A DNA stretch of 5,604 nucleotides from contig JAJYMP010000419.1 in assembly GCA_021786915.1 (NCBI GenBank), forward strand, positions 1 through 5,604, written 5' to 3'. Below are positions 1 to 5,604 of the stretch, piece by piece. The stretch is from Chloroflexota bacterium. GTDB taxonomy: Bacteria > Chloroflexota > Limnocylindria > Limnocylindrales > CSP1-4. How positions within the stretch are numbered: position 1 is the stretch's first letter; every line of letters begins with the position of its first letter. A program made the translations under genes and the position numbers. The notes under the pieces were generated by a model that made no database searches, was not told where the DNA came from, and saw nothing but the letters and a program-made list of their open reading frames with translations.

Positions 1-123
1 GTGCAGCCCGGCGACACCGTCACGGCGGGGCAGGAGGTCGTCATCATCGAGTCCATGAAGATGGAGATCCCCGTCGAGGCGGAGGTCGGCGGCAAGGTCA
101 CCGCGGTCGTGGCCGCTGCCGGC
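1..123 (+). CDS. Biotin carboxyl carrier (biotinyl) domain fragment, cut at both ends
   Basis: Frame 1 on the plus strand reads like the middle of a biotinyl domain: VQPGDTVTAGQEVVIIE, then the biotinylation loop ESMKMEIPVEAE, with the acceptor lysine at codon 20 (bases 58-60), then GGKVTAVVAAAG. In this family the domain carries carboxybiotin for acetyl-CoA, propionyl-CoA or similar carboxylases. The GTG at position 1 is an internal valine of the usual VLVQPGD stretch, not a start, so the N-terminal strand lies outside the window. On the right, the expected final hairpin (a pattern like GD.V..G..L) is missing: after about codon 41 the translation turns into GAEARELAGVRGEDAG, which has no family resemblance. 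The frame stays open to 918, but that part is the shadow of minus-strand nnrD and acpS. The domain end coincides with the end of recognisable NnrD on the other strand. Whether it is a free small carrier or the tail of a larger carboxylase subunit cannot be told. Confidence 0.8.
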
Positions 124-705
124 GCGGAGGCGCGCGAACTCGCCGGCGTGCGGGGTGAGGACGCAGGCGCGCGTCACGTTCGTCCACCACTCCCCCACCG
201 AGGCGAGGGTCCGCAGCGCCTCGGCGTCGAGCACCGCGGGCGGGTTGACGCCCTCCTCGGGCGAGGTGAGGAGCAGCCGCAGCAGGTCGGCGGCGGCCAG
301 CGAGGGGCGCAGGCCGGGCCCGATCACGAGCGCGTCGTGCTCGTTGTCGAGGATCTTGGCCAGCGCGGGCTCGGGGTCGACCTCCTCCACGTCGTCCTCG
401 GGCAGGGCCATGGTGGTGGCCTCGACGACCTTCGAGGCGAACAGCGGCTGGAGCGACTCGGGCACCGCCAGCGTGACGAGCCCCGCGCCGGCGCGGCCGG
501 ACGCCCGGCACACGAGCAGCGCCGCCCCCGCGAAGTCGATCGAGCCCGCGATCACCAGCAGCTTGCCGAAGGTGCCCTTGTGGCCGCGCTTGCTGCGCTC
601 GGGGAGCAGCCGCGCCATGGATTCGTCGTCGAGCCGCGTCGTGACCTCCGGCGCCGCACTGCCGTTGGCGTCACGCCGTCCGAACCCGACCGCCCGGTCA
701 GACAT
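1..705 (-). CDS. nnrD: ADP/ATP-dependent NAD(P)H-hydrate dehydratase, C-terminal half missing
   Basis: The family dehydrates the damaged S-form of NAD(P)H-hydrate back to NAD(P)H using ADP or ATP, a cytoplasmic metabolite-repair step. From ATG 705 the protein shows RSKRGHKGTFGKLLVIAGS (residues 37-55), GAALLVCRASGRAGAGLVTLAVPE (60-83), ALVIGPGL (125-132), AVLDAEAL (157-164) and LTPHAGEFARL (183-193). These are hallmarks of the ribokinase-like COG0063 fold, in order. Family-like sequence ends at about base 127. The frame stays open to position 1, but that tail is the complement of a biotinyl domain and is not NnrD. The second half of the fold, with the G(T/S)GD catalytic segment, is therefore absent, and the product as written would be inactive. 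There is no N-terminal epimerase (NnrE) domain, so this is the stand-alone form. The start is supported by AGGAGG six bases upstream. The ATG overlaps the acpS stop by 8 bases, implying translational coupling. Confidence 0.85.
   Translation of the reverse strand, partial: MSDRAVGFGRRDANGSAAPEVTTRLDDESMARLLPERSKRGHKGTFGKLLVIAGSIDFAGAALLVCRASGRAGAGLVTLAVPESLQPLFASKVVEATTMALPEDDVEEVDPEPALAKILDNEHDALVIGPGLRPSLAAADLLRLLLTSPEEGVNPPAVLDAEALRTLASVGEWWTNVTRACVLTPHAGEFARLRAGSGHDRGDLAADLRLDGDLHLHGLDDDDLLPRRDGVAGLH
112..130. other. Probable breakpoint joining a biotinyl-domain gene to nnrD
   Basis: Left of this interval the plus strand encodes conserved biotinyl-domain sequence. Right of it the minus strand encodes conserved NnrD sequence. 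Biotinyl similarity fades at about 114-123, and NnrD similarity fades at about 124-129 just after its TPHAGEFARL motif. Two unrelated domains, each cut mid-fold at the same place and in opposite orientation, are best explained by a join between two originally separate segments. It may be an assembly or amplification chimera or a true genomic rearrangement; the sequence alone cannot decide. No insertion sequence, target duplication or long repeat is visible at the join. Confidence 0.65.
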
Positions 706-1291
706 CAGATGCCTCCTCGTCCACCACGCCCACCACCGGGGCCGCCGCGCCCGCGCGCAGGTTCGCCCGGTGGAGCGCGCCCAGCCGCTCCATCCGGGCG
801 AGCAGCTTGCGCTCCCGCTCATCGATCCGGTCATCGATGTCGAGCGGGAACACGTACCGCCCGCCCGCGGTTCGGACGCCGAACGCGATCGCGACCGCAT
901 AGTCCGACTCGTGCGTGATCGAGAGCGCGATCCGTCCCATCCCCAGCTGCTCGGCCCGCTGCGCTGCTCGGCCGTGGAGGCGCACGGCGGGCTGTCCGGT
1001 CGGCAGGCGCTGGACCTCGATGTCGCGCCAGCCGATCCCCCGGACGCCCAGCCCGAGCACCTTGGACACCGCCTCCTTGGCGGCCCACCGCCCGGCGAAC
1101 GTCTCGGCCCGGCCGCGGACGTACTTGCGCTCGTGGTCGGTCAGGACGCGCCGGCTGAACCGCTCGCCGAACTTGTCCAGCGCCGCGCGGATCCGCTCGA
1201 CCTTGACGATGTCGATGCCCAGCTCCGTGGTCCCCTCGGGGACCAGGCCAGGGGGAAGGCTCGGGTCCCCGTCCCTGCCGGTGCCGGGCAT
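698..1291 (-). CDS. acpS: Holo-[acyl-carrier-protein] synthase with a C-terminal extension
   Basis: AcpS transfers 4'-phosphopantetheine from CoA to the serine of acyl carrier protein, activating fatty acid synthesis in the cytoplasm. The core is residues 23-139. It contains ELGIDIVKVERI with the metal-binding Asp27, FSRRVLTDHERKYV (45-58), FAGRWAAKEAVSKVLG (65-80) with Glu73, a region like the family's W.DIEV...P.G.P.V.L, and IALSITHESDYAVAIAF (121-137). AcpS proteins are normally about 120-130 residues; this one is 197. The extra length is a 22-residue Gly/Pro-rich leader and about 58 residues after the core. The latter include a charged, probably helical DERERKLLARMERLGALHRANL stretch (from about residue 157) and an Ala/Val-rich acidic end. 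I do not recognise that tail. ATG 1291 is the only possible start: upstream in frame is a stop at 1307-1309, and no later ATG, GTG or TTG precedes the core. The gene follows glmS by 4 bases and overlaps nnrD by 8. Confidence 0.92.
   Translation of the reverse strand: MPGTGRDGDPSLPPGLVPEGTTELGIDIVKVERIRAALDKFGERFSRRVLTDHERKYVRGRAETFAGRWAAKEAVSKVLGLGVRGIGWRDIEVQRLPTGQPAVRLHGRAAQRAEQLGMGRIALSITHESDYAVAIAFGVRTAGGRYVFPLDIDDRIDERERKLLARMERLGALHRANLRAGAAAPVVGVVDEEASDV
712..717 (-). promoter_or_regulatory. Ribosome binding site of nnrD
   Basis: AGGAGG on the minus strand lies six bases before the ATG at 705, inside the last codons of acpS. It is the strongest Shine-Dalgarno match in the window and fixes the nnrD start in preference to the later in-frame ATG at residue 30. 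Confidence 0.8.
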
Positions 1292-1295
1292 GGGC

Positions 1296-3125
<1,830 letters not shown>

Positions 3126-3137
3126 GCCGCGTTGGGA

Positions 3138-3145
3138 CTCCTTCC
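3138..3145 (-). promoter_or_regulatory. Ribosome binding site of glmS
   Basis: GGAAGGAG on the minus strand is 12 bases from the ATG at 3125, a longer than usual spacer. It sits just downstream, in mRNA sense, of the GC palindrome at 3150-3171. A folded stem would end about four bases from this site and could affect ribosome access. Confidence 0.6.
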
Positions 3146-3149
3146 GGGT

Positions 3150-3171
3150 CGGCCGCGGCGCGCCGCGGCCG
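3150..3171. repeat. Perfect 22-bp GC-only palindrome between glmM and glmS
   Basis: The two 11-base halves (CGGCCGCGGCG and its complement) are exact reverse complements with no central spacer, and every base is G or C. Allowing one mismatch, pairing extends a further two or three positions, reaching the glmM stop codon. In RNA it could form a very stable hairpin, with a few central bases becoming the loop. No T/U run follows in the direction of transcription, so it is not a standard intrinsic terminator. Possible roles are an mRNA-processing or stability stem between two cistrons, a weak transcription pause, or a dimeric protein site. A chance GC palindrome is less likely at this length but cannot be excluded. 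Confidence 0.7.
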
Positions 3172-3173
3172 GC

Positions 3174-4508
3174 CTAGTGTAGACGCTCCCCCGCGAGGGC
3201 AGCGATGGCGTCGGCCACCTCGGTGACCATCGCCGCGTCGTCGCCCTCGACCATCACCCGCAGGACGGGTTCGGTCCCCGACGGACGCACGAGGATGCGG
3301 CCGTGGGGCGCGAGACGGGCCTCCGCGTCGGCGATCGCCCTGCCCAGGACCTCGTCGGCGTCCCACTGGTCGCGATGCCGGACGCGGATCGCCCGCTGCT
3401 GCTGGGGCAGGAGCGGGATCTGCTTCGCCAGTTCCTCGATGCCCACGCCGGCGGTGGTCATGACCCGCAGGATCTCGGTCGCGGTGACGATGCCATCGCC
3501 CGAGTTGGTGTGCTCGCGGACGATGACGTGGCCGCTCTTCTCGCCGCCGAGGCCGGCGCCCGAGACGAGCATCGCCGCCAGGATGTGCTTGTCGCCGACC
3601 GGCGTGCGGACGAGTCGACCGCCGGCGCGCTCGATCGCGTGCTGGAGGCCGCCGTTCGAGAGCACCGACACGACCAGGCTCTGGCGGTCGAGCACGCCGC
3701 GCGCCAGCCGCTCGAGCGCGAGGATCCCGAGCACCTGGTCGCCGTCCACGAGGCGCCCGGACGAATCGACCGCGACACACCGGTCGGCATCGCCGTCGAG
3801 CGCGAAGCCCACGTCGGCGCCGTGGTCGCGGACGGCCTGCATGAGGGACTCTGGCGCTGTGGCGCCGCAACCGCGGTTGATGTTGTCGCCGTCAGGCTGG
3901 TCGTGGATCACCGTGACGCGGGCGCCCGTCGCGCGCAGGATCGCGGGGGCCACGGAGTGCGCCGCGCCGTTCGCCGTGTCGAGCACCACGTGGAGGCCCG
4001 TCGCGGAGACCCCGGCCGCGAGGGCCGTCCGATGCGCGATGTACTGGCCGAGCAGCGCCGACGCGTGCACGGTCCGGCCCAGCAGGCTCGGCTGCACGCC
4101 CGGCAGCTCGTCCGCCCGCAGGATCAGCGCCTCGAGGTCGTCCTCGAGGTCGTCGTCGAGCTTGAGGCCGTCGGGGTCGAGCACCTTGAGCCCGTTGTCC
4201 TCGGCCGGGTTGTGCGAGGCCGAGACCATGATCCCCGCCGCGAACTCGCCGTTGCCCGCGAGGAACGCGAGGGCCGGCGTGGGGACCACCCCCACGCTGT
4301 GGACGTCGACGCCCATGCTGGTGGCGCCGGCGGTGATCGCGGCCACGAACATGTCGCCCGAGCGCCGGGTGTCCTGGCCCACCACCAGCGAACCGCCGAC
4401 GCCGACGACCCGGTGGGCGGTGGCGCGGCCGAGGGCGGTGGCGAGCGACGGGCGCAGGTCCACGTTGGCAGCGCCTCGGATGCCGTCGGTGCCGAACAAG
4501 CGGGTCAT
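3174..4508 (-). CDS. glmM: Phosphoglucosamine mutase
   Basis: GlmM converts glucosamine-6-phosphate to glucosamine-1-phosphate, the step after GlmS, in the cytoplasm. It is complete at 444 residues, matching the usual size of about 445. The N-terminus MTRLFGTDGIRGAAN is diagnostic. The phosphoserine loop VSASHNPAEDNGLKV spans 95-109 with the catalytic serine at 98. The metal-binding DGDADR is at 238-243, and the sugar-specificity loop GEKSGH is at 322-327, with Glu and Ser as in glucosamine mutases rather than phosphomannomutases. The phosphate-binding RPSGTEPVLRVM is at 408-419. No key residue is missing. ATG 4508 is chosen because the family motif begins at residue 2 and GAGG lies six bases upstream. 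It stands between ybbR and glmS. In cdaA-ybbR-glmM clusters GlmM is known to interact with the c-di-AMP synthase and inhibit it, so a similar link is plausible here. Confidence 0.97.
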   Translation of the reverse strand: MTRLFGTDGIRGAANVDLRPSLATALGRATAHRVVGVGGSLVVGQDTRRSGDMFVAAITAGATSMGVDVHSVGVVPTPALAFLAGNGEFAAGIMVSASHNPAEDNGLKVLDPDGLKLDDDLEDDLEALILRADELPGVQPSLLGRTVHASALLGQYIAHRTALAAGVSATGLHVVLDTANGAAHSVAPAILRATGARVTVIHDQPDGDNINRGCGATAPESLMQAVRDHGADVGFALDGDADRCVAVDSSGRLVDGDQVLGILALERLARGVLDRQSLVVSVLSNGGLQHAIERAGGRLVRTPVGDKHILAAMLVSGAGLGGEKSGHVIVREHTNSGDGIVTATEILRVMTTAGVGIEELAKQIPLLPQQQRAIRVRHRDQWDADEVLGRAIADAEARLAPHGRILVRPSGTEPVLRVMVEGDDAAMVTEVADAIAALAGERLH

Positions 4509-4514
4509 GGAGAT

Positions 4515-4518
4515 CCTC
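4515..4518 (-). promoter_or_regulatory. Ribosome binding site of glmM
   Basis: GAGG (within CGAGGAT) is six bases before the ATG at 4508. Spacing is good although the match is short; it agrees with the family N-terminus in fixing the start. Confidence 0.55.
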
Positions 4519-4529
4519 GTGCGGGATGG

Positions 4530-4567
4530 TGGGCGGGGCTCGTGGATTGGGCGCGGGGTTTCGTGGA
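4530..4567. repeat. Imperfect direct repeat in the ybbR-glmM gap
   Basis: Two adjacent copies on the plus strand, 4530-4546 (TGGGCGGGGCTCGTGGA) and 4548-4567 (TGGGCGCGGGGTTTCGTGGA), share the blocks TGGGCG, a G run and TCGTGGA, with a few inserted bases in the second. They occupy much of the 92-base gap between ybbR and glmM. The rest of the gap holds only the glmM ribosome binding site, and I see no convincing -35/-10 pair. They could be a small duplication or a direct-repeat protein site; in GC-rich DNA chance is also possible. Confidence 0.4.
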
Positions 4568-4600
4568 CGAGGCGGCGCCAGGGGCGAGCCGTGCGCGAGG

Positions 4601-5604
4601 TCAGCTGGGTGAGGGGCTCGGCGATGGGGTCGGCGCCTGCGACGGCGGGATCTCGCTCGGCAACGTTGATGGCGGGGAGACGACCGTCACCGTGACGGTC
4701 TGCGGGCTGATGCTCACCACCGTCACCGCGGACGGCAGCGAGGGGGCGACCGTGAGCTGGTGCTTGCCGGGCGTCAGGCCCGACACATCGATGCTGACGG
4801 TGATCGGGGCCGAGCCGAGCCGATCGAGGTCCGCCGACGAGCCGTACACGGTGAGCAGCACGCTCTGGATCGAGACCGCGTACTCGTAGTTCGGGTCGCC
4901 GCCGTCGAGCCTCAGGCCGGCCTGGTACGTGCGGGTCTCGGTCACGGCCTGGATGTGCACGGTGACGCTGACCGTGCCCGCGTCCACCGGTGTCACGCCA
5001 GCGGGGAGCGCCAGGGACACCTTCTGGACCACGTCGCGCGTTGCCCCGTCCACGGAGATCGGCGCCGTGTCGGCGGTGGGCAGCGAGACGAGCTGGTCCG
5101 CATCGCCCTGGAGCGTGACCGTGAGGGGCGAAACCTCGATGCTCGCGACGCGGAACCCGGGCGCCGGGGTGCCCGTGAACACCGCGTTGACGGGGACCGT
5201 GCGCGACTGCTGGTTGGTGATCAGCGGGATCGTCACATGGATCGTGCGCGGGATCAGCACCACCCCGGTCACGGGGGCGCCCGACGCGTCAACGGCGGTG
5301 CCCTGCACCTCGCGGTCGAAGTCGATGGCCGAGTCCAGTTGCACGTCCACCTGCACCCCCACGACTCTCCGCACGGCCGTCGATGGGCCGCGGACCGTCA
5401 CCTGCTGCGGCGAGAAGACGGTCTGTCCGGCGGCGGTGCCGGCCGGGGGGGGGCCGCGGGTCACCGTCCCCGCGACCCGCGCCTCGACCTCCTGGTCGAG
5501 CGTGACCAGGATGGTCCTCGGACGGAAATCGAGGATGGTGACCCGGGGATCTCTGGCGATGACTGACACCGGCACGCTCGACGGGCCGCCGGTGGGCTGG
5601 AGGG
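4601..5604 (-). CDS. ybbR: YbbR-repeat protein (CdaA-regulator family), N-terminus outside the window
   Basis: YbbR/CdaR proteins are anchored by one N-terminal membrane helix with YbbR repeats outside the cell. In Bacillota they regulate the diadenylate cyclase CdaA. The frame is open through the right edge (residues LQPTGGPSS precede the GTG at 5575), so that GTG is unlikely to be the true start and the membrane segment must lie beyond 5604. Counting from that GTG, three full repeats and the end of another are visible: RDPRVTILDFRPRTILVTLD (9-27, end of a repeat), about 29-118, 123-208 and 212-299. Each runs from a short charged strand through a strand ending like IEVSPLTVTLQG or FSPQQVTVRGP to a final strand such as PRTIHVTI or PQTVTVTV. 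After residue 299 comes a Pro/Ser/Thr tail, and the stop is at 4601-4603. The family assignment rests on repeat pattern and position upstream of glmM. Linkage to c-di-AMP signalling is inferred, since cdaA itself is not in the window. Confidence 0.88.
   Translation of the reverse strand, partial: LQPTGGPSSVPVSVIARDPRVTILDFRPRTILVTLDQEVEARVAGTVTRGPPPAGTAAGQTVFSPQQVTVRGPSTAVRRVVGVQVDVQLDSAIDFDREVQGTAVDASGAPVTGVVLIPRTIHVTIPLITNQQSRTVPVNAVFTGTPAPGFRVASIEVSPLTVTLQGDADQLVSLPTADTAPISVDGATRDVVQKVSLALPAGVTPVDAGTVSVTVHIQAVTETRTYQAGLRLDGGDPNYEYAVSIQSVLLTVYGSSADLDRLGSAPITVSIDVSGLTPGKHQLTVAPSLPSAVTVVSISPQTVTVTVVSPPSTLPSEIPPSQAPTPSPSPSPS
4604..4678 (-). other. Pro/Ser/Thr low-complexity tail of the YbbR protein
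   Basis: The last 25 residues read SPPSTLPSEIPPSQAP followed by alternating Pro-Ser to the end. If the protein has normal YbbR topology, this tail is outside the membrane. Such tails are usually flexible and may pass through or contact the cell wall. There is no sortase motif or closing hydrophobic helix. Confidence 0.7.

Noticed and set aside
124..918. Continuation of the plus-strand biotinyl frame to the stop at 916-918
   Set aside because: After codon 41 the translation is Arg/Gly/Pro-rich shadow sequence opposite nnrD and acpS, with no biotinyl or carboxylase features.
3150..3171. Intrinsic transcription terminator after glmM
   Set aside because: The stem is strong but no T run follows on the minus strand; a purine-rich ribosome binding site follows instead.
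3126..3173. Possible glmS ribozyme upstream of glmS
   Set aside because: The gap is 48 bases, far too short for the ribozyme fold, and shows only the palindrome and a ribosome binding site.
4130..4154. Tandem 12-base repeat CCTCGAGGTCGT in glmM
   Set aside because: It encodes the acidic LEDDLED stretch at a position where GlmM proteins commonly have such residues, so codon repetition explains it.
4682..4700. Inverted repeat GACCGTCAC-C-GTGACGGTC
   Set aside because: It lies inside ybbR, where alternating Val and Thr codons of a beta strand (TVTVTV) naturally create it; it is not near a gene end.
3303..4889. Plus-strand open frame of 528 codons opposite glmM and ybbR
   Set aside because: It is antisense to the GlmM catalytic motifs and crosses the intergenic gap; its composition is typical of a GC-rich shadow frame.

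Overview
The window is a high-GC bacterial chromosome segment carrying a tightly packed minus-strand gene cluster. In transcription order (right to left) it holds a YbbR-repeat protein cut by the right window edge, glmM (phosphoglucosamine mutase), glmS (glutamine:fructose-6-phosphate aminotransferase), acpS (holo-ACP synthase) and nnrD (NAD(P)H-hydrate dehydratase). The three central genes are complete. Every gene is recognisable from family motifs, and none looks like mobile or phage DNA.

The organism is not determined by the sequence alone. A ybbR-glmM pair is typical of Bacillota and Chloroflexota, where it usually follows the diadenylate cyclase gene cdaA. A glmS-acpS-nnr run is typical of Actinomycetota. 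High GC together with both arrangements fits a high-GC Chloroflexota lineage best, with Actinomycetota or a related terrabacterial group as alternatives. This is inference.

Layout: 4601-5604 is ybbR, partial. It is followed by a 92-base gap (4509-4600) holding only an imperfect direct repeat and the glmM ribosome binding site. Then come glmM (3174-4508), a 48-base gap with a perfect 22-bp GC palindrome, glmS (1296-3125), a 4-base gap, and acpS (698-1291). nnrD starts inside the acpS stop region (8-base overlap) and reads towards position 1. GlmS and GlmM make glucosamine-6-phosphate and then glucosamine-1-phosphate for UDP-GlcNAc and the envelope. YbbR is the usual extracytoplasmic partner of CdaA, which is known to contact GlmM. 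AcpS activates acyl carrier protein, and NnrD repairs hydrated NAD(P)H.

The oddest part is the left end. Positions 1 to about 123 encode, on the PLUS strand, an unmistakable biotin-carboxyl-carrier domain (ESMKMEIPVEAE). From about 127 rightwards the MINUS strand encodes good NnrD sequence up to its LTPHAGEFARL motif. Both domains stop looking like their families within the same roughly 15 bases. This points to a breakpoint: a chimeric assembly join near a contig end, or a real rearrangement that cuts nnrD. No RNA genes, CRISPR arrays, insertion sequences or clear intrinsic terminators were seen, and I did not find a convincing new biological system here.
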